Assembly: GCA_016234535.1 (NCBI GenBank)
Contig: JACRBH010000053.1
Location: forward strand, 1 to 35,449
DNA from: Chloroflexota bacterium
GTDB lineage: Bacteria > Chloroflexota > Anaerolineae > Anaerolineales > Villigracilaceae
DNA: 35,449 nt
Direction of reading: 5' to 3'
Notes under the pieces: generated by a model
Told to the model about the DNA's origin: nothing
The model's database searches: none
The model's input: only the letters and a program-made list of their open reading frames with translations
Program-made: the position numbers and the translations under genes
Part shown: positions 1 to 6,845 of the stretch, piece after piece
How positions within the stretch are numbered: the first letter of the stretch is position 1
How the letters are laid out: each line of letters opens with the position of its first letter

Positions 1-2
1 AT

Positions 3-107
3 TTATACGATAGTACGCCAGAATATAATCGTTTATGGGCTCAACCGATTAATTGGTCATGGACTCGTCGCGACCTCCATAATTGGGTTGAGAAAAAATT
101 ATCCTGA
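3..107 (+). CDS. C-terminal end of an unidentified protein (partial)
   Basis: An open frame runs in from the left edge and stops with TGA at 105-107, giving 34 residues ending in HNWVEKKLS. The composition (Trp, Tyr, charged residues, no low-complexity run) looks like a genuine protein tail. It is convergent with the FRG-domain gene and the two stop codons are back to back (TGA at 105-107, the complement of TAG at 108-110). I do not recognise the family from so short a tail. The rest of the gene lies outside the window. Confidence 0.45.
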   Translation, partial: LYDSTPEYNRLWAQPINWSWTRRDLHNWVEKKLS

Positions 108-680
108 CTATGTTAAATTACTTTTCAAACGCACCACTAGTAAGGTAATTTGAGGTTCTGTTAAACTACCAGATTTATTGCCATTTGGCATTTCAATATA
201 AGAATATATTGCGACTCTTTCATCCGATGAAGTTTCACACATGGCAAAATAAGCGGCAACATAAGGGGATTCAGTCCAATCCAAAAGAGGAGAAGGATAT
301 CCATGATGTCGAAGGTAAACCAAATAATTATAGCTTGGTAAAAATGGGGCGAATTCGATTTGTTTCATTTTTATCTCAGCTGCAATATCTAGTAAATTTG
401 AGACATCCCATTTTGCGCCTGTATATGATTCCAATTCATTAACTGACTTGACAATTAATGAATAGTAGTCAATTACTGAAAAAACTTTCTGGGTTTTACG
501 TTCTAAAGTTGTTTCTAAATCCCAAGTAGTTGAATTTCTCTGTCCGCGAAACAATATAGTGTTACTAAACTTGTTAGTTTGGTCATTTCCAATAGAATCA
601 TCGTGAAATCCATACTTCTCTCTAATTTCATCAATCGTTGGTTTAAATTCAGTCCAACTTTTTAGGGTTTTTTCTTCCAT
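108..680 (-). CDS. FRG-domain protein
   Basis: The 190-aa product carries the hallmark of the FRG domain: an N-terminal ILFRGQ motif (about residues 43-48) followed by WDLETTLER, and later YLVYLRHHGYPSPLLDWTESP and VAAYFA (about residues 120-147). The FRG domain is named for its Phe-Arg-Gly motif; its biochemical role is not settled, and such proteins often occur in accessory or defence-type loci. There is no signal peptide or membrane segment. The start at 680 has a good ribosome site (GAGGTG, 5 bases upstream). At 190 aa it may be a short form, since homologues are often longer. The gene is visibly AT-rich compared with its neighbours, which suggests horizontal acquisition (inference). A promoter-like block upstream resembles one before the 924-1286 gene. 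Confidence 0.8.
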   Translation of the reverse strand: MEEKTLKSWTEFKPTIDEIREKYGFHDDSIGNDQTNKFSNTILFRGQRNSTTWDLETTLERKTQKVFSVIDYYSLIVKSVNELESYTGAKWDVSNLLDIAAEIKMKQIEFAPFLPSYNYLVYLRHHGYPSPLLDWTESPYVAAYFAMCETSSDERVAIYSYIEMPNGNKSGSLTEPQITLLVVRLKSNLT

Positions 681-712
681 AGAAGCACCTCAATTAGCCA
701 AATATTACAAGT

Positions 713-760
713 CAGTATACAACAAAACAGAAATGCTATATAAGACCTAACATGTCTTCG
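713..760 (-). promoter_or_regulatory. Upstream block of the FRG gene, shared with the 924-1286 gene
   Basis: In gene orientation a TATACT -10 hexamer (714-719) sits about 34 bases before the ATG at 680, giving a leader of about 27 bases. The 713-760 stretch resembles 1307-1350 upstream of the next minus-strand gene: both read CAGTATACA, then an AACAG core, then ATAAGACCT and ACAT. No good -35 box is visible. The shared block could be a common promoter or a dispersed repeat that carries one. Confidence 0.45.
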
Positions 761-900
761 CGAAAGGCTTCCGCTGCGAGTCGCATGTCCGCACCAGAAA
801 GACCTGACAGGTCTCAATAGTAGGCTGGCGTTCAGGGATTTTTGTCCACGCGAGAGCTATCGTCAGCAAGCGTCACGATGAGACCTGTCAGGTTTGGGTT
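741..900. repeat. Palindromic repeats of the AGACCTGACAGGTCT family
   Basis: The stretch between the FRG gene and the next gene holds a perfect palindrome AGACCTGACAGGTCT (800-814) and a related GAGACCTGTCAGGTTT (880-895). A further segment at 741-769 (AAGACCTAACATGTCTTCG then CGAAAGGCT) has a near copy at 1335-1368. No gene is seen here; the block looks like a mosaic of intergenic repeats. Confidence 0.55.
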
Positions 901-923
901 CAACCGAGAAATTAAGCAGGACC

Positions 924-1286
924 TTACCCAGCCTCCCTTTGCGCCTTCACCCCTGTCACGAAATAGTAGCCTTCGCTTAATTCATCCACCATTTGCGGGA
1001 TCAATATCTGCATGTTGTGTTCGTAAACTGACTTCTGCCAAAATGTTCTTAACACCGCGCGCGCTTCCTCATTGACATAAACCTTATCGTCTCCGTCAAT
1101 CAAAAGCATGGCGACCTGATTGTCCCGTTCGGTAATGGCGAAGAAATAATCGTCCCCATCTTCCTGCTTGGATTTCAAGAATTCATCTGTTTGATCCTGC
1201 AATTCATACTCGAAAAGCGCTTTTGACATTGCCCCGTCATCGAGTAACGCCCTGACAAGATATTTTTTTGTAGTCATTTTGCTCAT
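924..1286 (-). CDS. Hypothetical protein, 120 aa
   Basis: The open frame could begin at 1328, but the start is placed at 1286 (MSKMTTKKYLV). GGAG lies 5 bases before that ATG, and a TATACT -10 hexamer at 1308-1313 would start transcription at about 1301, downstream of the longer start. The product is acidic, with no membrane segment or signal peptide, and contains LLIDGDDKVYVNEEARAV near the middle and a C-terminal EGYYFVTGVKAQREAG. I do not recognise a domain. Neighbouring minus-strand genes are small and of unknown function, and the upstream block resembles that of the FRG gene, so joint expression is possible. Confidence 0.6.
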   Translation of the reverse strand: MSKMTTKKYLVRALLDDGAMSKALFEYELQDQTDEFLKSKQEDGDDYFFAITERDNQVAMLLIDGDDKVYVNEEARAVLRTFWQKSVYEHNMQILIPQMVDELSEGYYFVTGVKAQREAG

Positions 1287-1306
1287 GGAAACTCCAGTCT
1301 TTTTGC

Positions 1307-1370
1307 CAGTATACAGCATAACAGGCATGTCTCATAAGACCTGACATACCTTCTCTTTGCGAAAGGCTGG
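1307..1370 (-). promoter_or_regulatory. Upstream block of the 924-1286 gene, second copy of the FRG upstream block
   Basis: A TATACT hexamer (1308-1313) predicts a start near 1301 and a 15-base leader holding GGAG. The block matches 713-769 with scattered mismatches, including the downstream CGAAAGGCT (1360-1368). Confidence 0.4.
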
Positions 1371-1388
1371 CAAAGTTCACGATATAAA

Positions 1389-1421
1389 AGACCTCGGAGT
1401 TCTTCATGAACTCCAAGGTCT
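1389..1421 (-). terminator. Hairpin terminator after the 1455-1784 gene
   Basis: A 14-base arm (AGACCTCGGAGTTC) pairs with GAACTCCAAGGTCT around a 5-base loop. In the minus direction it is followed by TTTTAT. It lies 34 bases after the stop of the 1455-1784 gene. The stem also belongs to a palindromic repeat type. Confidence 0.55.
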
Positions 1422-1454
1422 GATTACAACGACCATTTGAATCTTACCGCTTCG

Positions 1455-1784
1455 TTATGCTTGATCGACTTCTTCAAACCATTGACGCCTCTCACAAAAT
1501 TCACATTGACCGTTGCTTGTTGCGCTGTCCCAGGTCCATTCGCAATTGCAGCAGTCATCATCTGCCTTCTTGCTATGTTCCGCCATACGCCGGGCTAAAG
1601 TCGTCAGGCTCGGGTGACAATAAATATCCGTGCCGATCCGAACCATCGAGGGGGTATTTACCGAGGCAGACCCTACCCACGGACGCCAGGGCCACGAGAA
1701 CAGCCTCTCACGCCAGGAACGTTTGATCACATCAATCACAAAAAACGGAGTTTCGACCACCCTTAATTCATTTTGATTATTCAT
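1455..1784 (-). CDS. Hypothetical protein with a C-terminal four-cysteine cluster
   Basis: The 109-aa product starts at an ATG preceded by AGGAG (6 bases spacing). The N-terminal half contains WRERLFSWPWRPWV and a segment RIGTDIYCHPSLTTLARRM. The C-terminal part has CCNC near residues 78-81 and CEFC near residues 95-98, arranged like a zinc-binding knuckle pair. I do not recognise the family. There is no signal peptide or membrane helix. A hairpin terminator follows, so it is probably a single-gene unit. Confidence 0.6.
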   Translation of the reverse strand: MNNQNELRVVETPFFVIDVIKRSWRERLFSWPWRPWVGSASVNTPSMVRIGTDIYCHPSLTTLARRMAEHSKKADDDCCNCEWTWDSATSNGQCEFCERRQWFEEVDQA

Positions 1785-1926
1785 TGCAGGCTCCTATTCT
1801 TATAAATTGCCATTCTGGAAAATAGGTAAAAAATCCTGTATAGGATAAAGTTACAATAAATCGGCGCGAATTACTATATGACTAATGTCATGTTTTCAAG
1901 GTATTCATCTTCTCCGTACAAATATC

Positions 1927-2040
1927 GTTGCGAGGAGGGCTGTTACTCTCCCTGATACCATCCCGAACTCACTTCGCGGGACGAAGCAATCCCCTGTTTT
2001 AACGGATATTTCAACACAAAAGGAGATTGCCTCGCCGCCA
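1927..2040. repeat. Degenerate copy of the TCATTGCGAGG/GAAGCAATC element
   Basis: It contains CGTTGCGAGGAGG, then GGGACGAAGCAATCCCC, then AAAGGAGATTGCCTCG. This is the same order of motifs as the intact inverted repeat at 13548-13634, with an insertion and mismatches. Confidence 0.5.
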
Positions 2041-2071
2041 TGTACAAGAGCGGCGGCGCCAACGACATAAT

Positions 2072-2176
2072 TTCAGTAAATCACGAATTTGTTCCGGAGC
2101 GCGGACTTTAGTCCGCTTTGCCCCTGTAAAATTGCAGACCAAAGTCTGCATTCCGCTCAATCTGTGATTTACTGAA
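2072..2176. repeat. Nested inverted repeat, about 105 bp
   Basis: The outer arms TTCAGTAAATCAC (2072-2084) and GTGATTTACTGAA (2164-2176) are perfectly complementary. Inside are two smaller hairpins: GCGGACTTTAGTCCGC (2101-2116) and a GCAGAC/GTCTGC pair (2134-2149). The inner hairpins belong to the GCGGACT family seen at 8373-8417. The whole could fold back as one cruciform. Confidence 0.65.
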
Positions 2177-2217
2177 TTTAGGGAGTGGCTAAAAGAATGG
2201 GACAAAGAAAATCGTTC

Positions 2218-2283
2218 ACCACTGAGTCACAGAGACACTGGGGTTTAAAAAAGATTTTCTCCGTGCTTCAATGTCTTCGTGGT
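2218..2283. repeat. Inverted repeat of the ACCACTGAGTCACAGAG type
   Basis: The left arm ACCACTGAGTCACAGAGAC pairs imperfectly with the right arm near ATGTCTTCGTGGT. It is an intergenic foldback with no coding content. Confidence 0.5.
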
Positions 2284-2332
2284 AAAAAACAGGCAAGCCT
2301 ACAAAATTAGCCGCTCCCATATAAAATTTTCC

Positions 2333-2360
2333 GTTCAACGCATGGAAGCATTGTTATAAT
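2333..2360 (+). promoter_or_regulatory. Promoter of the MFS gene overlapping the first possible ATG
   Basis: A perfect TATAAT lies at 2355-2360 and overlaps the first ATG (2359). Transcription would start about 7 bases further on, at the second in-frame ATG (2368). A weak -35 (GTTCAA, 2333-2338) is 16 bases upstream. Confidence 0.55.
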
Positions 2361-2367
2361 GAACCTC

Positions 2368-3618
2368 ATGCGTTTCAACTTATTTCAACAATCGGACGTA
2401 CCCGAAAAATATCGTTCCAACTTCAAGCACCTCTATCTCGACATTGCCTGGTTCGGCGTTCTGAGCGGTACAGCCGTAAACTTTCTCAACATATATGCCA
2501 CACGGCTTGGCGCGTCAGGTTTGCAGATCGGTCTGCTCACCGCAATGGCCGCAGTCGTCAACCTTTTCCTCGCCATCCCCGCAGGCCGCTGGATCGAACA
2601 ACGCCACACAGGCCGCGCCGTTTTCTGGTCATCTGTCGTCTTCCGTTTTGGCTACGTATTGTGGATTCCCCTCCCCTGGCTCTTCGACGCACAGGGTCAA
2701 ATTTGGGCGCTTATCGTTCTCGCCTTTCTGATGGCCATTCCACTCACACCGCTCGGCGTCGGCTTCAACGCGCTTTTTGCAGAAGCCGTCCCGGACAGAT
2801 TCCGCGCACAAGTGGCAGGCACGCGCAACGTCACCTTTGCCATCGCCTACATGCTCACATCATTCGGCGCGGGCTATATCCTAAAGAGTATGCCACTCGA
2901 ACCGGGCTATCAAGTCATCTTTGCGATTGGGGCATTCGGCGCGGCGATGAGCAGTTACCACATTTATCATGTCAGACCTTTGGAAGAAACCTCCCCGCTT
3001 CCTTCCCAGCCGCTGCCTGATTCAACAACCCAGGCTGACTCTCCCCGTGGAATTAAGTCTGCACTCCGCCTTGACATTTGGCGCACACCATTTCGTAATA
3101 TTCTGCTGGTGCTATTCTGCTTTCATCTCGCGCATTACATGTCCGCGCCGATTTATCCGCTCTACAATGTGCGCGTGTTAAACCTCAACGACAACAACCT
3201 CGGCACAGGCACAGCGCTTTATTACCTGACCGTTCTTATCGGTTCCACTCAATTCAGGCGAGTCGCTCATCGCTATGGCAACAAAAAGGTGACGGGCTGG
3301 AGCGTGGCGGGCATGGCTTTATATCCATTCATGCTCGCGGTGGCGCACACTGTCTGGCATTATTACGTGTTGTCCTTCCTCGGCGGATTCCTCTTCGCCA
3401 TGGTCAACGGCGCATACATCAACTACATGCTTGAAAACATCCCGCCCGATGACCGTCCCTCGCACCTTGCGTGGTACACCATTGTCCTCAACATCGCCAT
3501 CCTTGGGAGTTCCCTCGCAGGCCCCGCCATCGCGGAGATGACCGGGCTTGTCAATGCGCTTATCCTATTCGGCATCCTGCGCATTCTTGCCGGGGCGGCC
3601 ATCCTCAAATGGGGATAA
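2368..3618 (+). CDS. Major facilitator superfamily transporter
   Basis: A 416-aa membrane protein with about 11-12 hydrophobic segments, split by a hydrophilic central loop rich in Pro and Ser (about residues 210-230). This is the usual two-bundle MFS layout. The first half includes GLQIGLLTAMAAVVNLFLAI followed by PAGRWIEQRHTGRAV, which resembles the MFS loop 2-3 signature (G-R-x-x-D/E-R-x-G/R). Substrate cannot be read from sequence; a sugar or drug exporter type is equally possible. The start is set at 2368 instead of 2359 because a TATAAT box overlaps the earlier ATG, implying a leaderless mRNA. It is a single-gene unit followed by a repeat before smpB. Confidence 0.8.
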   Translation: MRFNLFQQSDVPEKYRSNFKHLYLDIAWFGVLSGTAVNFLNIYATRLGASGLQIGLLTAMAAVVNLFLAIPAGRWIEQRHTGRAVFWSSVVFRFGYVLWIPLPWLFDAQGQIWALIVLAFLMAIPLTPLGVGFNALFAEAVPDRFRAQVAGTRNVTFAIAYMLTSFGAGYILKSMPLEPGYQVIFAIGAFGAAMSSYHIYHVRPLEETSPLPSQPLPDSTTQADSPRGIKSALRLDIWRTPFRNILLVLFCFHLAHYMSAPIYPLYNVRVLNLNDNNLGTGTALYYLTVLIGSTQFRRVAHRYGNKKVTGWSVAGMALYPFMLAVAHTVWHYYVLSFLGGFLFAMVNGAYINYMLENIPPDDRPSHLAWYTIVLNIAILGSSLAGPAIAEMTGLVNALILFGILRILAGAAILKWG

Positions 3619-3625
3619 TTTATCC

Positions 3626-3695
3626 AACCGCGAAGAGCGCCAAGAGCACAAAGAAATTACAGGTTTTCTTCGCGACCTTTGCGTTCTTAGCGGTT
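3626..3695. repeat. Inverted repeat of the ACCGC-AAGA-CGC-AAG family
   Basis: The left arm AACCGCGAAGAGCGCCAAG folds imperfectly onto the right arm ending GCGTTCTTAGCGGTT. A better-preserved copy of the same family lies at 16351-16418. Confidence 0.55.
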
Positions 3696-3711
3696 CAAAA
3701 AGCATTAGGTA

Positions 3712-3720
3712 TGCTAAAAT
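3712..3720 (+). promoter_or_regulatory. Extended -10 promoter of smpB
   Basis: TGCTAAAAT is an extended -10 box (TGN plus TAAAAT). The hexamer ends 6 bases before the GTG start codon of smpB, so the predicted transcription start coincides with the start codon. The -35 region is poor (TTCAAA at 3694-3699). Confidence 0.5.
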
Positions 3721-3726
3721 CAACTC

Positions 3727-4188
3727 GTGACAGAAAACATTAAAATCATCGCAACCAATCGCAAAGCCAGTTTTGAATATTTTCTCATGGAAAAATTCGA
3801 AGCTGGCCTCGTCTTGCAGGGATCGGAAATCAAATCCATCCGCGCGGGGCAGATCAGCATTCAGGAAGCCTACGTTGACATCCCCAACGGGCAGGAAGCC
3901 TGGCTCGTCGAATCGCACATCGCGCCGTACGAACAAGCGGGAACACACTTCAATCACGAACCCAAACGCAAACGAAAATTGCTCCTGCACAAAAAACAGA
4001 TCCGCGAAATCTTCAACGACATCCGCATCAAAGGCATGACAGTTGTACCAACGCGTGTCTACTTCAAAGACGGGCGCGCAAAGATAGAGATCGCCCTGGC
4101 AAAGGGTAAAAAGGCCTACGACAAACGCGCGACCATCGCCAAGCGGGATGAAGCGCGAGACAGCGAAAGAGCATCACGAGCGAGATAG
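3727..4188 (+). CDS. smpB: SsrA-binding protein SmpB
   Basis: The 153-aa product is a full-length SmpB, the tmRNA partner that delivers charged SsrA RNA to stalled ribosomes. Visible family features are an N-terminal IIATNRKASFEYFLMEKFEAG, the GLVLQGSEIKSIRAGQ motif (about residues 27-42), HEPKRKRKLLLHK in the middle, and a basic C-terminal tail KKAYDKRATIAKRDEARDSE that inserts into the decoding centre. The start is GTG at 3727 with no Shine-Dalgarno sequence and a -10 box directly upstream, so the mRNA is probably leaderless. The tmRNA gene itself was not found in the window. Confidence 0.95.
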   Translation: MTENIKIIATNRKASFEYFLMEKFEAGLVLQGSEIKSIRAGQISIQEAYVDIPNGQEAWLVESHIAPYEQAGTHFNHEPKRKRKLLLHKKQIREIFNDIRIKGMTVVPTRVYFKDGRAKIEIALAKGKKAYDKRATIAKRDEARDSERASRAR

Positions 4189-4202
4189 TATTTAGTCAAA
4201 TG

Positions 4203-4250
4203 GTCGGCTTGTCGCTTAGTCAGATGGCCCAGACTACCAGACCAGCCGAC
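4203..4250. repeat. Inverted repeat between smpB and the next gene
   Basis: GTCGGCT (4203-4209) pairs with AGCCGAC (4244-4250). Two tandem-like TTAGTCA-ATGG segments (4191-4202 and 4216-4227) lie in the same stretch. No U-run follows, so it is not a standard terminator. Confidence 0.35.
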
Positions 4251-4272
4251 ATACTGACAAGGAGACTACTAC

Positions 4273-5055
4273 ATGCCCCCTTCAACCATTGGCGGGATCA
4301 ACTTACTTCCCGAGGCAGAAAAACGCGCAATCTACGCGCGTTATATTCCCGCAGCGCTTTTGGAAAAATATCATATTCCACCGCTCACATCTGCCGCGGG
4401 GTACAACCTTCTGCAATTCCGCTTTGCCAGCGGATCATCAGATGTGGAAATGCGACTCTTCCATGAAATGGATTTTCCAGACCCAATCTTCTACGCTCAT
4501 CTGACCGATACCATGAATGGACAGATCCATGTCCTGCTTTACATTCTCAACGATCCATCGTCACCGCGCTATGATGTGGATAAAATGCCCAACGGGTCGC
4601 CCACGAAATTCGGGACGCTGCAGAGAAATATCGAGGCTGAGAAATCTGCCCTTGAGGCTGGGCTGGCCCCAGGTCAGGTGCGACGCGGGTTGAGATTATT
4701 AGGTCAGGCAATTGAAGCCTTCGAGGGTTTCGTATCCGCGCTTGGGCATGATATGTATTTTGTCGAGCCGCTGTATTATCACAACGCGGTCATCTTTGAA
4801 CGTTATGGCTTTAGTTATCAAATGGGCAAACGCCTCATGGACAGCATCCACGCCGGCTTTCAACCCGCTGGTGATCTGGCGTTACAACTTGATGGCTCAA
4901 ATCCGTTCCGTCAGGCTGATGCGGCAGATGCAATCCGCAAACGCTCGTGGGCAATTCACGATGGAATTCTCGGCGAGCCATTTACCAATGTGACCATGTA
5001 CAAACGTGTGGGAATATCGGCAGGCATCAATACCACCCCGAACTGCAAATGGTAA
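4273..5055 (+). CDS. Hypothetical protein, 260 aa
   Basis: The start at 4273 is preceded by AAGGAG, 8 bases upstream. The product appears soluble, with no signal peptide or transmembrane segment. It begins PPSTIGGINLLPEAEKRAIYARYIP. The centre has a helix-rich stretch (residues about 120-165). The C-terminal half has FVEPLYYHNAVIFERYGFSYQMG and a well-ordered RSWAIHDGILGEPFTNVTMYKRVG. The NAVIFERYGF segment faintly recalls the end of a GNAT acetyltransferase fold, but other GNAT motifs are not evident, so no function is assigned. It sits downstream of smpB and ends at a strong bidirectional terminator shared with the convergent ammonium transporter. Confidence 0.7.
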   Translation: MPPSTIGGINLLPEAEKRAIYARYIPAALLEKYHIPPLTSAAGYNLLQFRFASGSSDVEMRLFHEMDFPDPIFYAHLTDTMNGQIHVLLYILNDPSSPRYDVDKMPNGSPTKFGTLQRNIEAEKSALEAGLAPGQVRRGLRLLGQAIEAFEGFVSALGHDMYFVEPLYYHNAVIFERYGFSYQMGKRLMDSIHAGFQPAGDLALQLDGSNPFRQADAADAIRKRSWAIHDGILGEPFTNVTMYKRVGISAGINTTPNCKW

Positions 5056-5063
5056 CGAGAATC

Positions 5064-5097
5064 AAAAATTGGATGGGAAAATTCCCATCCAATTTTT
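5064..5097. terminator. Bidirectional terminator between convergent genes
   Basis: Sixteen-base perfect arms AAAAATTGGATGGGAA and TTCCCATCCAATTTTT end in T-runs on both strands. They lie between the 4273-5055 gene and the ammonium transporter gene. Confidence 0.85.
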
Positions 5098-5156
5098 GTT
5101 CCCTTTTCAGGGACGTACTTAGGAGAGAGTAACAGCCCAGGACAAGGCTGGTATTC

Positions 5157-6740
5157 CTAATCAGTTGTTGCGGGATGGGCCGAGAAGCCAGGCTTGCCCA
5201 CCAAAGGCTCACCTGCATCTTGCGGCTCCCAATCCACGGGATACCCCACTACGCCCATTTCTGGAATATCCAAGCCCTGCAATTCCACTTCGCGGGAAAC
5301 ACGCAAGACCTTGAACGCTGCAAGCACTTTGAAGAACACATACGTGAGGCCGAAGACGAAGACAAAGATACTGACCACTTCGGCAAGCTGTGCCAATATT
5401 TGAGTTGTGCCGCCGTACAGTAAACCCGTCACTGCGGATTCAACGCCGTTCCATGCGGCGGTGTCGGGATTGCCATTCGCAAAGATACCGACTGCGAGCA
5501 CGCCCCAGGCCCCGTTGAAGAAGTGAACCGGAACAGCGCCTACGGGATCATCGATCTTGAGTTTATCCAGCAAAGCAGTTGCCCAACACACGATCACACC
5601 AGCGATCAAGCCGATCACGACAGCCGCCCACGAATCTACGAAGGCGCAGGGAGCGGTGATGGCAACCAACCCAGCCAAAACTCCATTGACCGATAAGGCA
5701 GGGTCTGGCTTTTTCGTTGACCCAACCAGCCAGGCATACGCCATCGCTGAAACGCCGCCAGCCGCGCCTGCCATTAATGTGTTGATGGCCGCGATGACTG
5801 CAAGGTTTCTAAACGCACCGACAAATCCCAACGATGAGCCAGGGTTAAAACCGAACCAGCCAAAGAACAAAATGATCGTTCCTAAAATCCCAAGAGATAA
5901 GTTGTGTCCGGGAATTGTATTAGCAGAACCATCCTTATTAAATTTTCCAATACGCGGGCCGATCACAATTGCGCCAGCGAGACCAATGGCGCCGCCGATC
6001 ATGTGAACCACGCCCGAACCTGCAAAGTCCACTGCGCCGTTGCCAAGCCCGGCAATACGTCCTAAATTCTGCAGCCAGCCGCCGCCCCAGATCCAACCTC
6101 CCACGACCGGGTAAATGAACATGCTCACCCAAAGTCCCATGAACACAAAGCCGATGAATTTCAAACGTTCAGCCATCGAACCCGTGGGAATGGTGGCAGC
6201 CGTGTCCATGAACACCATTTGGAAGAGGAAGAAAGCCAGAACGCCGGCATTTGCTCCAAGCCCGCCGAGAAGGAAGCCGCTGCCGCCAAGGAAGCCATAT
6301 TGACCAAAGCGGATTAAGGGAGTCGCGAGCATGCCTGACCAGTCACCCAAGGTGATCGGTGAATGAGCCCACTCGCCTCCAATCGCGCCGATAGTTGATA
6401 CGGCTGGATAAGCGGCATTCACTCCGCCGAATTGAAAAGCAAAACCAGTCAACCAATAGCCAACTGCGCCGATGCAAAAGACCATCATATTCATCATCAT
6501 GGTGTGGGCAACATTCTTGTTGCGGGTGAAGCCCGTTTCCACAAGTGCAAAGCCCGCCTGCATGAAGAACACCAAAAAGCCGCCAAGGATCATCCAGAAA
6601 ATGTTGATGCTTAAAGTCAGATCAACAACTTCATCCGACGGCGGCGTGCCATCCTGCGCAAAAGCAGGAGTGGCGAATACAAGGGCCATCACCATCACCA
6701 ATGACAAAATCCATACCCAACGTTTTTTTATGTAGTTCAT
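5157..6740 (-). CDS. amt: Ammonium transporter, Amt/MEP/Rh family
   Basis: A 527-aa Amt-type channel for ammonium uptake in the cytoplasmic membrane. Residues 1-29 form a signal peptide ending TPAFAQ, as is usual in bacterial Amt proteins. About 11 transmembrane segments follow. The pore twin histidines are visible at His246 (DFAGSGVVHMIGG) and His406 (VGAVPVHFFNGAWG), and the FFLFQMVFMDTAATIPTGSM segment (residues about 171-189) is typical of the family. The start has AGGAG 9 bases upstream. The gene follows the ArsB/NhaD-type permease with only a palindromic repeat between them (105 bases), so it probably shares that promoter. No PII gene (glnK) is adjacent, although amt and glnK are often paired. 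Confidence 0.93.
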   Translation of the reverse strand: MNYIKKRWVWILSLVMVMALVFATPAFAQDGTPPSDEVVDLTLSINIFWMILGGFLVFFMQAGFALVETGFTRNKNVAHTMMMNMMVFCIGAVGYWLTGFAFQFGGVNAAYPAVSTIGAIGGEWAHSPITLGDWSGMLATPLIRFGQYGFLGGSGFLLGGLGANAGVLAFFLFQMVFMDTAATIPTGSMAERLKFIGFVFMGLWVSMFIYPVVGGWIWGGGWLQNLGRIAGLGNGAVDFAGSGVVHMIGGAIGLAGAIVIGPRIGKFNKDGSANTIPGHNLSLGILGTIILFFGWFGFNPGSSLGFVGAFRNLAVIAAINTLMAGAAGGVSAMAYAWLVGSTKKPDPALSVNGVLAGLVAITAPCAFVDSWAAVVIGLIAGVIVCWATALLDKLKIDDPVGAVPVHFFNGAWGVLAVGIFANGNPDTAAWNGVESAVTGLLYGGTTQILAQLAEVVSIFVFVFGLTYVFFKVLAAFKVLRVSREVELQGLDIPEMGVVGYPVDWEPQDAGEPLVGKPGFSAHPATTD

Positions 6741-6781
6741 TTCTCTCGCTCCTAAAATTATGATTTTTTTGACAGCTTGTT

Positions 6782-6830
6782 GAGTGCAAAATCTCCCGAT
6801 TTTGCGCCGAAGTCAGGAGACTTCGGACTC
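6782..6830. repeat. Double-hairpin palindromic repeat (GAGTGCAAAATCTCCC type)
   Basis: It contains GCAAAATCTCCCGATTTTGC (6785-6804) and a CCGAAGTC-AGGA-GACTTCGG hairpin directly after, flanked by GAG and CTC. A relative sits at 17981-18034 before lysX. Confidence 0.65.
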
Positions 6831-6845
6831 CGCCAAACGATCTAA

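Larger units (their letters stand above)
1785..2354. other. Gene-free intergenic stretch made largely of repeats
   Basis: No credible gene is visible in these 570 bases. Short open frames here translate repeats. The stretch holds a degenerate copy of the TCATTGCGAGG element, a large nested inverted repeat and a CACCACTGAG-type repeat, each listed separately. Confidence 0.6.
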
